A stretch of DNA of 64,000 nt, taken from Vibrio maerlii (GTDB lineage Bacteria > Pseudomonadota > Gammaproteobacteria > Enterobacterales > Vibrionaceae). The DNA lies in assembly GCF_003415655.1 (NCBI RefSeq), contig NZ_QRHC01000001.1, positions 124,001 through 188,000 of the forward strand, in the 5' to 3' direction. Both the position numbers and the translations under genes were made by a program. Shown one piece after another: positions 1 to 8,977 of this stretch. Every line of letters starts with the position of its first letter. Position 1 is the stretch's first letter. The notes under the pieces are model-generated. The model did no database searches and had not been told where the DNA came from. It worked only from the letters and a program-made list of their open reading frames with translations.

Positions 1-152
1 CGCTTAGTTTCGTCAAAATCATTGAGTTCAGGTTGTTCATGCATCATCTGTTCAATTCGGAGAGCCATCGGATCAGTGTATTTGGTTTGCTGATGACGTA
101 ATGCGACTTCCTTGATAAGTTGTAGACGATAGGATGAATTTGCACGTTTCAT
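1..152 (-). CDS. hypothetical protein, N-terminal fragment
   Basis: An open frame of 50 codons starts at an ATG on the minus strand and runs off the left edge, so only the N-terminus is visible. The visible peptide is polar and helix-prone (it begins MKRANSSYRLQLIKEVALRH) and has no signal peptide or membrane segment. A GGGAACC stretch upstream could serve as a weak ribosome binding site. It is divergent from the glutaredoxin gene. The family is not recognised and no function is proposed. Confidence 0.5.
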   Translation of the reverse strand, partial: MKRANSSYRLQLIKEVALRHQQTKYTDPMALRIEQMMHEQPELNDFDETK

Positions 153-325
153 GATGGTTCCCGTTTGTGAGTGGTTTATTAAAACTAGGAGCAGATCGAT
201 GAATCTGCAATCAAAAACTGTACAAAATTTAACCTCAAATTAATCTAGATCAATTTGCGGATCTTTCGTCTCTTGATTGATACAATCCAATGGCTCAATA
301 AATAACTAAAACACAAGGATTAATC

Positions 326-685
326 ATGAAAGTTGTACGATGGATACTGGGTCGTATCATTCTATTGCTCAATTTTATTTTCTCTCCACGTGGCGTAAAG
401 CGCAGCTCTGAAGATCAACAGTTCGCCGACAATAAAGCGAGCCAACTGGCTCTATATCAATTCGATGCATGTCCGTTTTGTGTCAAAGTTCGCCGTGAGT
501 TAAAGCGTCAATCTATCAAAGTCGACTTAAGAGACGCGAAGACCAACCCACAGCACCGAAGTGACCTTGAGAATGGTGGTGGCAGAATCAAAGTGCCTTG
601 TCTAAGAATTGAAAAAGAAGGTGAAACTCAGTGGATGTATGAGTCTTCGGATATCGTCAGCTACCTGCAAAAAGAGTTTGCGTAA
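326..685 (+). CDS. membrane-anchored glutaredoxin-like protein
   Basis: This 119-residue protein has a hydrophobic N-terminal segment (about residues 6-20) followed by a glutaredoxin/GST N-terminal fold. The redox motif CPFC is at residues 49-52 and the cis-proline of the thioredoxin fold is at V89-P90. The C-terminal YESSDIVSYL helix is typical of glutaredoxins that read the glutathione moiety. It probably acts in thiol-disulfide exchange with glutathione at the cytoplasmic face of the inner membrane. AAGGA lies eight bases before the ATG and supports the start. It appears monocistronic; its physiological substrate is unknown. Confidence 0.85.
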   Translation: MKVVRWILGRIILLLNFIFSPRGVKRSSEDQQFADNKASQLALYQFDACPFCVKVRRELKRQSIKVDLRDAKTNPQHRSDLENGGGRIKVPCLRIEKEGETQWMYESSDIVSYLQKEFA

Positions 686-1045
686 ACGTAATTCATTACC
701 GATATGAGCAACCATGTCATTAAAACGGTGTGTTGCTCATAGTCTCTAAACAATAATTCCCCCTCACCTCTTCACCTTAATATCCCCACCCTAATAATTA
801 AACCTCATATAATTAGCCCAACTTATACTACATATAAGAAATTGCGTATTGTTTATTACTCTCATTCCCAACAGAATGACCTTATAAATATGACCCTTCA
901 TGAATGTAATCCATAGATGTAACCCATCAGGGTGATGATTTCATAATAAGCACAACGGTATCATTTTCATTGAGGGAAGAATAAAAACGGCTGCTCGATG
1001 TCCTTGAAAGGCGACCGAAGCCAGTGTTAAGAAGGGAGCAACACC
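686..1045. other. intergenic region without a gene
   Basis: No credible reading frame was seen. The only structure is an inverted repeat (GAGCAAC / GTTGCTC) at about 703-737, just downstream of the glutaredoxin gene. It could form a weak hairpin, but no run of T follows. The rest is AT-rich and probably holds the promoter and leader of the LuxR-type gene. Confidence 0.5.
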
Positions 1046-1798
1046 ATGGATGCAAGCGTAGAGTCCAAACAAGCCGATAATAAACTCGGATTGTCATTTA
1101 CCTTCTTCGAGAAGGAGTTAAGGGAGAACCTTGAATCCATTGGTATTGTCAATGTAGGGCTGATTATATATACCGATATAAACAAACCCGTGCTTAAAAC
1201 ATTAGAACCTATATCGGTAAGCCTAAACTTCTGTTCTGAAGTCGAGAGTAATCTCACCATTTACTTAAAGAAAAGTGTGCAGCACGAAAGGAAGGTCATC
1301 CATCATGATATCGATTATCTCATAGATCAAACCTTGCTCAGTCAAACCAACTTAACGATTACCGAACCTTCTCCCAACCTGTATATGGTCACCGATAAGA
1401 TCAACTACAACTTCAACCTGACAATATTACTTCATAGCTTCACACTATTAGGTCAGTACGAATATTCAAAGCTCCGTCTAATCTCTGACATAGCAATTGC
1501 CTGGGCGAATTCATGGGTATCACACCAGAAACTACTCAATGCCTGGGAGCACCTGTCCTACACGAATAGAAAGCCCGGCTTCCCCGTACTGACCGCGTCC
1601 GAATCAGAAGTATTCCACCATATTCTTCGCGGCTGGACCTGTTCAGAGATTGCCAATATAAGGCAAGTATCAAAAGAAACCGTACGAAGTCAAATAAAAA
1701 GCATATTACACAAGTCTCAATGCAATAATCAGAACCAACTTCTTGCGCGTTACGGCCACAGTCAATGGTTCAGTAGCAGCCCTTTCGGTGTGATATGA
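1046..1798 (+). CDS. LuxR-family transcriptional regulator
   Basis: This is a 250-residue protein with a C-terminal LuxR/FixJ-type helix-turn-helix at about residues 181-231. Its core reads LTASESEVFHHILRG, then SEIANIRQVSKETVRSQIK, matching the T-x-x-E and ETVR..I signatures of the family. The first 170 residues match no ligand-binding domain I can name, so the signal is unknown. There is no receiver domain. A GGGAG ribosome binding site just before the ATG supports the start. A GGDEF gene follows after 35 bases on the same strand, so the two may be co-transcribed and linked to c-di-GMP control. Confidence 0.85.
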   Translation: MDASVESKQADNKLGLSFTFFEKELRENLESIGIVNVGLIIYTDINKPVLKTLEPISVSLNFCSEVESNLTIYLKKSVQHERKVIHHDIDYLIDQTLLSQTNLTITEPSPNLYMVTDKINYNFNLTILLHSFTLLGQYEYSKLRLISDIAIAWANSWVSHQKLLNAWEHLSYTNRKPGFPVLTASESEVFHHILRGWTCSEIANIRQVSKETVRSQIKSILHKSQCNNQNQLLARYGHSQWFSSSPFGVI

Positions 1799-1833
1799 CT
1801 AACTTGAACAATTAGGTTTCGAAGAGGCTGACT

Positions 1834-2553
1834 ATGAAAATCGTTAATTTGATTGTCAAAGGAAAGCACATTGTTATGCTCTCCATCGCTGTTTTAATCA
1901 CCTTCAACCACAAAGAAAGTGTGCTTAGTTTCCTTGCACAGTTTTCGACAGCAACAAAAACTCCAAGTGTCTCTGTCATCGCTATTGAGCTCTTCATACT
2001 CTGGTTGTTCTTTTATCTGATGATCATTCTGTTTTCTCGTTATTATCTGTCGAATAGAGACTTACTTGCACAAGATGCTTTAACGGGATTAAATAATCGT
2101 CGGTTTTTAGACACTGCAGACCGTCGCGTTAACAAAAATAGAAAATCCAACGTAAATCAATGCGTAAGTGTCATGGTATTAGATTTGGATGATTTTAAAG
2201 TTATCAACGATACTTTAGGCCATCCCGTCGGAGACAAAACCCTCATTCGTATTGGTGAGATTTTACATGCCAATGTACGTCAATATGACGAGTGTTATCG
2301 CGTCGGTGGTGATGAGTTTATTGTCATATTATGGGGTGAGAACCACCATTCTATCGTTACGTTAGCGGCTCGTTTACAAGAAAAGATTAAAACAGACCAA
2401 GCTCTCAAAGAGCTTTGTGGAAAGGCAATGTCAACGTCTGCGGGTCTGGCTAAGATTGATATCGACCAAAACGTTACAGACGCCATCATAAAAGCCGACG
2501 GTTTTCTCTATGAAGCAAAGCGGCGGGGTAAAGGCGTGCTCTATTCGCACTAA
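1834..2553 (+). CDS. diguanylate cyclase (GGDEF), membrane-bound
   Basis: This 239-residue protein has two hydrophobic N-terminal segments (about residues 14-30 and 50-70) and then one GGDEF domain. The active-site motif GGDEF is intact at about 158-162. A canonical RxxD inhibitory site (RQYD) lies five residues before it, so product inhibition by c-di-GMP is expected. The DALTGLNNRR entry motif is also present. It should make c-di-GMP from two GTP at the inner membrane. An AGAGG ribosome site precedes the ATG. The short periplasmic loop is too small for a known sensor domain. Confidence 0.9.
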   Translation: MKIVNLIVKGKHIVMLSIAVLITFNHKESVLSFLAQFSTATKTPSVSVIAIELFILWLFFYLMIILFSRYYLSNRDLLAQDALTGLNNRRFLDTADRRVNKNRKSNVNQCVSVMVLDLDDFKVINDTLGHPVGDKTLIRIGEILHANVRQYDECYRVGGDEFIVILWGENHHSIVTLAARLQEKIKTDQALKELCGKAMSTSAGLAKIDIDQNVTDAIIKADGFLYEAKRRGKGVLYSH

Positions 2554-2571
2554 CGCCTTAACTTGTCACTG

Positions 2572-3135
2572 CTAAAACTCGCCCCCGAGCTCGTTTTGCA
2601 GAGCGGTTTCTACAGAAAGTACAGCTTGTTTAGCATGTCGATTGACCTCAGCAATAACCTCGTAAAGTGGAGGCTGCACCACTTGGTCGAGCTCTGTATT
2701 GAACTGAGAGGTGGATCGATATTGCTTTGCTAGCGCTTCATGATGTTTTAGAACGATTAAAGGACAAACCGTGTCCTGAGCAAAACGCTCAAACTGCGCC
2801 AAAGGCAAGTGGATAGCGTGTGTTGATGGAGACTGGTTGGTTAATTCAAAAAACTCATCCAGTAGCTCTTGGTTGGATTCAAAATAGTGTTACAGCTTAT
2901 CAAACAGCAATTGAGATTCAGTTGAGCACATTGCGCCTGCAACGATGGCTAATCGAGAAGCATTGAGATTATAGACCACCTCTTTGAGAATAGATTTACA
3001 TCTTACTTCCACTTCAAGTTGGTTAATGTCTAGCTTATGGCGGCGATTCCATCGCACAACAAACAACAAACAACAAACAACAAACAACAGTAACGGTAAA
3101 AACAACAGCCACAATGACATATATACATCTAACAT
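2572..3135 (-). pseudogene. small membrane protein gene interrupted by an in-frame TAA
   Basis: Reading the minus strand from ATG 3135 (AAGGAAG ribosome site upstream) gives a leader with one strong membrane segment (LWLLFLPLLLFVVCCLLFVV), then a soluble helical domain. Residue 82 is a TAA stop at 2890. The same frame continues without another stop for about 105 codons to a final stop at 2572, and the downstream part has ordinary protein composition. The simplest reading is a nonsense mutation in a protein of about 187 residues. Readthrough or a separate downstream gene is less likely. A heptamer tandem repeat encodes part of the membrane segment. The family is not recognised. Confidence 0.65.
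3056..3088. repeat. heptamer tandem repeat (AAACAAC), about 4.7 copies
   Basis: Four perfect copies of AAACAAC follow a partial copy. On the minus strand the array encodes the VVCCLLFVV part of the membrane segment of the broken gene. The unit is not a multiple of three, so gain or loss of one copy would shift the frame. Confidence 0.9.
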
Positions 3136-3388
3136 TTGTGCTTCCTTTCAACCCCGTGAGGCCACCCTGTCGCTCAAACAACAGGTTACTCCTTTACAAA
3201 AATGCACTCCATTCTATAACTCATTGTGATTAGAAGGCTGATAACACACATCACCTTACTTATGTAACTAAAAATTAAAATATTAGTTAGCACTATTAAA
3301 TTATATAAATTTATAATCAAGACTGCGGTGAAACCAAACCAGTCATACGCTCAAACATTTCTAGCAAAGTAAATATAAGAAAAATAAC

Positions 3389-4303
3389 ATGAAACATACC
3401 GACTTCAGCTTAATACCCACTTTTCTCGCGATCATGGAAGAAATGAGTTATACCGGTGCATCTCGAAGGCTCGGCATCAGCCAGTCGGCTGTAAGTCAAA
3501 GTGTGGTTAAGTTAAGGGAGCTTTTCAAAGATGAATTATTCGTAAGAGAGAAGCGGGGAATAAAGCCTACCCCCACAGCAATCGATATCTACCCAGAATT
3601 GTCCAAAGCAGCGAACGCAATTCGCCTTACCGCGGCAAATAGCGTCAAGTTTAACCCTCAATCATGCGCACACGTGTTTACTATTTCCGCATTGAGCCTT
3701 CTTGACTTAAAGCTCGCCCCCAAACTGGCTTCTCTCATCAATACGCAAGCGCCAAACGCAAAATTACGTACCGAGCCATTAGTGAATGAAGACGCAGTCA
3801 GTCTGTTGAGAAATCAAAATTATGACCTGATCTTTGATGTTGAGCACAACCAATACCCAAACCTTAACTCTCAGGTTTTCTTAGAAGACGATATCTGTAT
3901 TTTGTGTAGAGAACACCACCCAAGATTGAAAGATGACAGCATAACAAAAGAAGAGTTCATACAAGAAAAGCATGTTGTACACTCTGTCGTGCAAAGCTCA
4001 TTACCTTTCCTGATCGCTAAGGAATATCACGCGAATGGACTCCTCTCTAGAAGAGACATAGCTTGTTATTCAAGTGGCATATTAGAAATGTTGGCAGTTG
4101 TTGAAAACACGGATTACATTGGTATCTTTCCGCGCAAAATTATGGAACCTTACATTCAGCAACACAAAGTAAAGGTACTTAGCAACAACCTTTTTGCAGA
4201 ACCTTTATGCGCACATATGTATTGGCACCCTTCGCGAAACCACGATCCTAAACATCAGTGGCTACGAGCCAAAGTTCTCGAATCGGCTAAAGCGTCACAG
4301 TAA
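3389..4303 (+). CDS. LysR-family transcriptional regulator
   Basis: This 304-residue protein has the LysR winged helix-turn-helix at about residues 5-65 (SYTGASRRLGISQSAVSQSV is the recognition region). A periplasmic-binding-like effector domain follows (about 95-300). It should bind DNA as a tetramer and sense a small molecule, which is not known. It has no obvious target operon next to it: upstream is a broken gene on the other strand, and downstream the csrB sRNA converges on it, ending only 27 bases after the stop codon. Confidence 0.88.
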   Translation: MKHTDFSLIPTFLAIMEEMSYTGASRRLGISQSAVSQSVVKLRELFKDELFVREKRGIKPTPTAIDIYPELSKAANAIRLTAANSVKFNPQSCAHVFTISALSLLDLKLAPKLASLINTQAPNAKLRTEPLVNEDAVSLLRNQNYDLIFDVEHNQYPNLNSQVFLEDDICILCREHHPRLKDDSITKEEFIQEKHVVHSVVQSSLPFLIAKEYHANGLLSRRDIACYSSGILEMLAVVENTDYIGIFPRKIMEPYIQQHKVKVLSNNLFAEPLCAHMYWHPSRNHDPKHQWLRAKVLESAKASQ

Positions 4304-4330
4304 ATACATGGAGAATATTTGTTGATGTGC

Positions 4331-4633
4331 AAAAAAGGAAACCCCGCTTAGCTTGCGCTAAACGGGGTCTGTTCTTTCGTAGCAATCCTTACCACTTAAC
4401 TCTGTATAACAGAGGTGCTCCCTGCATCATTCCATGACAATTGGCTAAATCCGTTAACCTTATCCTTAGTCATCGCCTTCCTAGCGGTGTCCTTAGACTC
4501 ATCATCCTAATGAGCAATGTACTGTCCTAGTACTTTACATCCTTGCTGACCAATCATCCTGATTAATCAAATCTTCATCCTGAAGATACCCAATCCTTTA
4601 GGCTTTTCCTGTTCCCGCCAACTCCCTGTCGAC
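4331..4633 (-). ncRNA. csrB: CsrB-family sRNA, copy 1
   Basis: Read on the minus strand, this starts GUCGACAGGGAGU, the same 5' end as Escherichia coli CsrB. It carries about sixteen GGA motifs, many as AGGA in short hairpin loops, which are the binding sites of CsrA. It ends in a strong intrinsic terminator (ACCCCGUUUAGC / GCUAAGCGGGGU followed by CCUUUUUU). The length is about 303 nt. A conserved TAATAT element centred near -10 precedes the start. The family role is to sequester CsrA and so relieve translational repression, downstream of the GacA/UvrY/VarA response regulator. A second copy lies at 6353-6653 on the same strand. Confidence 0.93.
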
Positions 4634-4793
4634 AAGTTAAATATTACCTTTTATGACGTTTTATACCAGCCTATTAATAGAAAAATTCTTTTATCGTTAT
4701 GAATGAATTTTATACTAATCCATATCTATCAATCACTTAAGTAGGTTACTTATTATAGTTCTCAACAACAAAGTGATTAATGCCTACAGTCCT

Positions 4794-4811
4794 TGTGAGA
4801 GATCTCTTACA
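4794..4811. promoter_or_regulatory. GacA/UvrY/VarA-type binding box upstream of csrB copy 1
   Basis: The near-palindrome TGTGAGAGATCTCTTACA closely matches the known GacA/UvrY box (TGTAAGNNATNNCTTACA type). It is 161 bases upstream of the csrB 5' end, the same distance as the equivalent box of copy 2. It also lies 218 bases upstream of the divergent HMG-CoA reductase gene. Confidence 0.88.
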
Positions 4812-5028
4812 AGCTAGATAGAGATCGTCACTTTCCCGCTTATAAACAGATATAGAGGCACAAATATCGTTACTCCTAAGGTACGAGTTCTTTTCATTCT
4901 CTTTACCTATAGAATGAATAGCTTACGAGTGTACGCTCATCAAATGATACAAATTAGTCACTCAATGGACTTAACTACTGACGCTATTGCTATAGACTAG
5001 CGCCACACCAACTAGCTGTACCGACTCT

Positions 5029-6306
5029 ATGCCAAAACTGAATCTACAAAGACAAGACCTAACGCACCCTTCATTTAACGATGAGACTCATCATGAGATT
5101 GAACAAAGGCTCACACCAAGCCACGAGCCTTTACGCACCAATCAATCTAAAAACCCTTACCTGTCACCAAAACAGGTAGAAAAGCGTTGGAAGGTACTTG
5201 AGTTAGAATCAGCAAAACAAGAACTGTTCGATGAGAAAACCGAGCAGGATATGCTTGCTTATCAAAAGAACATAGAGAACTTCATTGGCACAGCAAAACT
5301 GCCTGTTGGCCTTGTTGGCCCGCTGCGAGTTAACGGCCTGTTTGCGCAAGACGACTTTTATCTGCCACTCGCCACAACAGAAGCAGCATTAATTGCTTCT
5401 TACAATCGCGGTGCCCAGCTTATCAGCGAGTCTGGTGGTGTGAGTGCAATGCTTTTGAGCGAAGCGGTATTGCGCACGCCCGGCTTTTGCTTTGAAAACC
5501 TAGCACAAGCGGGCCAATTCGTCGCTTGGGTAACCAGTCAATACGACACCTTCAAAGCGATCGCACAGCAAACCACTCGTCATGGTCGCTTGGTGGATAT
5601 CAGTGTGAACATCGAAGCCAATAACGTTTACCTAATCTTTGAGTTCACAACCGGTGATGCCTCTGGTCAAAACATGGTGACGATTGCGACCAACGCAGTT
5701 TACAACCATATCCTTGAGTACTCGCCTATTACCCCGACCTACGCGTATGTCGAAGCCAACTTATCGGGCGATAAGAAAGCCACCGCACAAAGCCTACGTA
5801 ACGTGCGTGGTAAGAAAGTCAGTGCCGAGGTGATCATTCCAAAAGAATTAGTGAAGAAGCGCTTACATACCGATGTCGATACCATGGTTAACTATTGTAA
5901 GTTATCGGCAACGGGTGGCATTTTAAGTGGATCGATCGGCGTACATGGTCACTATGCGAACGGCTTAGCGGCGCTTTATATTGCTTGTGGTCAAGATGCT
6001 GCGTGCGTTGCAGAATCAGCCGTCGGTATCACTCGACTAGAGAAAAATAGCGATGGTGACTTGCACGCTTCGGTTACTTTGCCAAACATCATGGTTGGGA
6101 CCGTCGGTGGAGGAACTGGTCTTCCAAGCCAAAAAGCATGCTTAGATATTGTAGGCTTGGCAGGAAGCGGCAATGCCAAAGCCTTTGCTGAGGTCACGGC
6201 TGGTCTATGTCTGGCAGGAGAGCTATCTATTATTGGTGCCTTGAGTGCAAACCACTTCACCAGCGCGCACCACAAACTTGCTCGTGTGACGAACAAAAAT
6301 AACTAA
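5029..6306 (+). CDS. mvaA: hydroxymethylglutaryl-CoA reductase
   Basis: This 425-residue protein matches HMG-CoA reductase, which interconverts HMG-CoA and mevalonate using NAD(P)H. Visible hallmarks are ENFIGTAKLPVGLVGPL (substrate binding), TTEAALIASYNRGA, DASGQNMVTIATNAV (cofactor/Asp region), VGTVGGGTGLPSQKACLD and a C-terminal HHKLAR that carries the catalytic histidine. These are closest to class I enzymes. The first 50 residues are poorly conserved in the family, so the start is less certain; no strong ribosome site is seen. No other mevalonate gene is nearby. The gene sits between two csrB copies, and its promoter region is shared with csrB copy 1. Confidence 0.9.
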   Translation: MPKLNLQRQDLTHPSFNDETHHEIEQRLTPSHEPLRTNQSKNPYLSPKQVEKRWKVLELESAKQELFDEKTEQDMLAYQKNIENFIGTAKLPVGLVGPLRVNGLFAQDDFYLPLATTEAALIASYNRGAQLISESGGVSAMLLSEAVLRTPGFCFENLAQAGQFVAWVTSQYDTFKAIAQQTTRHGRLVDISVNIEANNVYLIFEFTTGDASGQNMVTIATNAVYNHILEYSPITPTYAYVEANLSGDKKATAQSLRNVRGKKVSAEVIIPKELVKKRLHTDVDTMVNYCKLSATGGILSGSIGVHGHYANGLAALYIACGQDAACVAESAVGITRLEKNSDGDLHASVTLPNIMVGTVGGGTGLPSQKACLDIVGLAGSGNAKAFAEVTAGLCLAGELSIIGALSANHFTSAHHKLARVTNKNN

Positions 6307-6352
6307 AGAAAGAGAGCTGACTCAAGACTTGGGACAGTAATAAGTCCCATAT

Positions 6353-6653
6353 AAAAGGAAACCCCGCTTAGCTTGCGCTAAACGGGGTCTGTTCTTTCGT
6401 AGCAATCCTTACCACTTAACTCTGTGTAACAGAGGTGCTCCCTGCATCATTCCATGACAAACGGCTAAATCCTTTAACCTGATCCTTGTTCATCGCCATC
6501 CTAGCGGTGTCCTAAGACTCATCATCCTAATGAGCAATGTACTTTCCTAGTACGTAACTTCCATGCTGATCAATCATCCTGATTAACCAAATCTTCATCC
6601 TGAAGATACCCAATCCTTTAGGTTTTTCCTGTTCCCGCCAACTCCCTGTCGAC
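6353..6653 (-). ncRNA. csrB: CsrB-family sRNA, copy 2
   Basis: This is a close paralogue of the sRNA at 4331-4633, with the same GUCGACAGGGAGU 5' end, the same GGA-rich loops and an identical terminator stem ending in CCUUUU. Differences are scattered substitutions, some in stems. The -10 region (GGTAATATTTAA) is also conserved. It should bind and titrate CsrA like copy 1. It lies downstream of and convergent with the HMG-CoA reductase gene, whose stop is 46 bases away, and it is divergent from rhlE. Confidence 0.92.
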
Positions 6654-6814
6654 AACTTAAATATTACCTATCGCCGTCCGTTTAGCTACCGCGTAAAAAA
6701 CATTTTCTTTCCGTATCATACGAACACAAAATAGACATAGTTAATTAATACATAAACTTAGCATAACAATTCATACAAACCGCCCGTAGAGATACAGATA
6801 GAGATTACAAGCCT

Positions 6815-6832
6815 TGTGAGAGATCTCGCACA
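6815..6832. promoter_or_regulatory. GacA/UvrY/VarA-type binding box upstream of csrB copy 2
   Basis: TGTGAGAGATCTCGCACA is an 18-bp near-palindrome 162 bases upstream of the csrB 5' end. It differs from the copy 1 box mainly in its right arm. The conserved spacing supports a functional activator site. Confidence 0.85.
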
Positions 6833-7021
6833 AGACGTAGAGCAAATTAGACGTTTATACCTTGCCTACTCTAGCGACATAGATCACATTTTTAACCTGA
6901 TACCGTCCACTTTTGCGCTTGATGTTCATTAACAAAAGACTCAGAATGGCGCACTTTTCTCAATTTTGGCTGTTCGCACCCTAGTTGAGTCTCTAATCAA
7001 TCATTACTTGAGTACATTTAT

Positions 7022-8569
7022 ATGGGTTTTAACTCTCTGGGTCTCTCCGCTCCAATCCTTAAAGCAATTGAAGAACAAGGATACGACAAACCATCCCCAA
7101 TTCAGGAACAAGCCATTCCTGCAGTGTTAGAGGGGAAAGATGTCATGGCGGCAGCTCAGACGGGTACAGGTAAAACGGCTGGTTTTACACTTCCTATTCT
7201 TGAACTTCTCGATAACGGTACTCGAGCGAAAGGCAATCATGTTCGTGCGCTAGTATTAACCCCAACTCGTGAGCTTGCAGCTCAGGTACAAGAGAATGTA
7301 TTTAAGTACAGTCGTCATCTACGCCTAAACTCAAACGTTGTCTTTGGTGGTGTGAAGATCAACCCGCAGATGATGAAGCTGCGCCAAGGTACTGATGTAC
7401 TGGTTGCAACCCCTGGTCGTCTGCTCGATCTTTACAACCAAAATGCGGTCAAGTTTTCTCAACTCGAGATTCTGGTATTAGATGAAGCAGACCGCATGCT
7501 AGACATGGGTTTTATCCGCGACATCCGTAAGATCTTGGATTTGCTACCAGCAAAACGCCAAAACCTGCTTTTCTCTGCGACATTCTCTGATGAAATCCGT
7601 CAGCTAGCAAAAGGTTTGGTCAACAACCCTGTAGAAGTATCGGTAAACCCGGCTAACTCGACTGCACGTACCGTTGAGCAAGTGATTTACCCAGCAGACA
7701 AACGCAAAAAAGCACCAATGCTCGTCAAGCTGATTCAAGATGGTAACTGGCAGCAAACTCTGGTGTTCTGTCGTACTAAGCACGGTGCAAACCGCCTTTC
7801 TTACTACCTAAACGATCAAGGCATCACTGCGGCACCGATTCATGGTAACAAGAGCCAAGGCGCACGTACTCGAGCACTAGCAGACTTTAAATCGGGTGAT
7901 ATTCGCGTATTGGTAGCAACCGACATCGCAGCGCGCGGGATCGATATCCCACAGCTACCTCAAGTGGTGAACTACGACCTACCTAACATTTCAGAAGACT
8001 ACGTACACCGCATCGGTCGTACTGGTCGCGCTGGTGAAGTGGGTCATGCTATTTCATTAGTATGTGCAGATGAAGCGGCGGAGCTATTTGGCATTGAGCG
8101 CCTGATCCAGCAGCTATTACCTCGCATAGAGCTTGAAGGCTACAAACCAACCAATGTTCTTCCTGAATCGAAACTGGATACTCGCCCGATCAAGCCAAAG
8201 AAACCGAAAAAGCCGAAGAAGAACAAACCTCAAGGTGAAGGTGCTGAATCGAACCAAAAGGGTAAGTCGCAACACAACGACGGCCAACGCTCTGGCAGCA
8301 ATGCTCGGGGTAACAAACCCGCGGGTAAGAACAAGCGTCACTTTGGTAAGCCACAGGCAGACAACTCAAAAGCGGGCAGCAAAACACCGGGAAATAAGCC
8401 GTCAGGTAATAAGTCTGGCAATGGCAAAACTGGAAATAGTAAGCCTGGTGGAAATGGTAAGCCTGCGAAGAGCAAGCCTGGTCAAAATCGTCGTAACAAG
8501 CCAAGCGGCAATACCAACCAAAACAGACCAACAGGTAACAAGCGCCCTGCGAACAACTCGCAACGATAA
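7022..8569 (+). CDS. rhlE: DEAD-box ATP-dependent RNA helicase, RhlE type
   Basis: This 515-residue protein has the full DEAD-box set: Q motif ([10 protein letters not shown]), AAQTGTGKT (motif I), PTRELAAQV (Ia), TPGRLLD (Ib), DEAD (II), SAT (III) and [10 protein letters not shown] (VI). After about residue 385 the tail is a long Lys/Asn/Gly/Pro-rich, probably disordered RNA-binding extension. RhlE proteins unwind short RNA duplexes in ribosome assembly and RNA decay. The ATG is followed directly by conserved sequence. A hairpin terminator lies 46 bases after the stop. Other DEAD-box subfamilies with basic tails (for example SrmB or DeaD) are less likely given the short core and the sequence start. 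Confidence 0.88.
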   Translation: MGFNSLGLSAPILKAIEEQGYDKPSPIQEQAIPAVLEGKDVMAAAQTGTGKTAGFTLPILELLDNGTRAKGNHVRALVLTPTRELAAQVQENVFKYSRHLRLNSNVVFGGVKINPQMMKLRQGTDVLVATPGRLLDLYNQNAVKFSQLEILVLDEADRMLDMGFIRDIRKILDLLPAKRQNLLFSATFSDEIRQLAKGLVNNPVEVSVNPANSTARTVEQVIYPADKRKKAPMLVKLIQDGNWQQTLVFCRTKHGANRLSYYLNDQGITAAPIHGNKSQGARTRALADFKSGDIRVLVATDIAARGIDIPQLPQVVNYDLPNISEDYVHRIGRTGRAGEVGHAISLVCADEAAELFGIERLIQQLLPRIELEGYKPTNVLPESKLDTRPIKPKKPKKPKKNKPQGEGAESNQKGKSQHNDGQRSGSNARGNKPAGKNKRHFGKPQADNSKAGSKTPGNKPSGNKSGNGKTGNSKPGGNGKPAKSKPGQNRRNKPSGNTNQNRPTGNKRPANNSQR

Positions 8570-8614
8570 TCCGTTACTCAGTTGACTATTTAGCATCAGC
8601 TCGGATTAATTTAG

Positions 8615-8655
8615 AAAAGCTTCCAGCACTGTAATCACAGCCAGGAAGCTTTTTT
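8615..8655 (+). terminator. intrinsic terminator of rhlE
   Basis: AAAGCTTCC and GGAAGCTTT form a stem around a loop of about 19 bases, followed by a run of T. Confidence 0.8.
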
Positions 8656-8684
8656 GTATCTTACGAAGCCGTTTGTAGCCCAGG

Positions 8685-8783
8685 CTAAACTTCCTCTTCT
8701 GTTACTGGTACAGAGCCTTCTGCACCGTGCATCCAAGCAACGAGCTTGTTGGCAATGACATTGAACCCAAACCAAGCCCCCAT
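8685..8783 (-). pseudogene. possible C-terminal remnant of a membrane protein gene
   Basis: A short minus-strand frame (32 residues, starting MGAWFGFNVIANKLVAWMHG and ending in an acidic tail and TAG) has natural-looking protein composition like the last helix and tail of a transporter. It is cut off on its upstream side by an in-frame TAG two codons before the ATG, and no ribosome site is apparent. The remainder of the 320-base gap to the next gene shows nothing else. This could be a deletion remnant or chance; no family is assigned. Confidence 0.35.
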
Positions 8784-8977
8784 CAAAAGCTATCGTTACT
8801 AAGCTGCTATCTCAGTCTGCAATATCGTATGTGCAACACGACTAATTAAAACGACCTTAGAACAGATTCTTTTATTGATAAAGTTAACAAAAATAACACC
8901 TATAAAACATTTTTCTCTAGACGAATTAAGCCTTTTTGGTTTAAATATAGAACAGCGCCCCGTAATTAGTTGTTGTA

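Noticed and set aside
2890-2892. A recoded stop (selenocysteine or pyrrolysine) in the small membrane protein gene
   Set aside because: The codon is TAA, which is not used for either amino acid, and no recoding element is seen.
8117-8596. Antisense and out-of-frame open frames in the rhlE tail
   Set aside because: The region is the Lys/Asn/Gly-rich tail of rhlE; low-complexity sequence leaves other frames open by chance.
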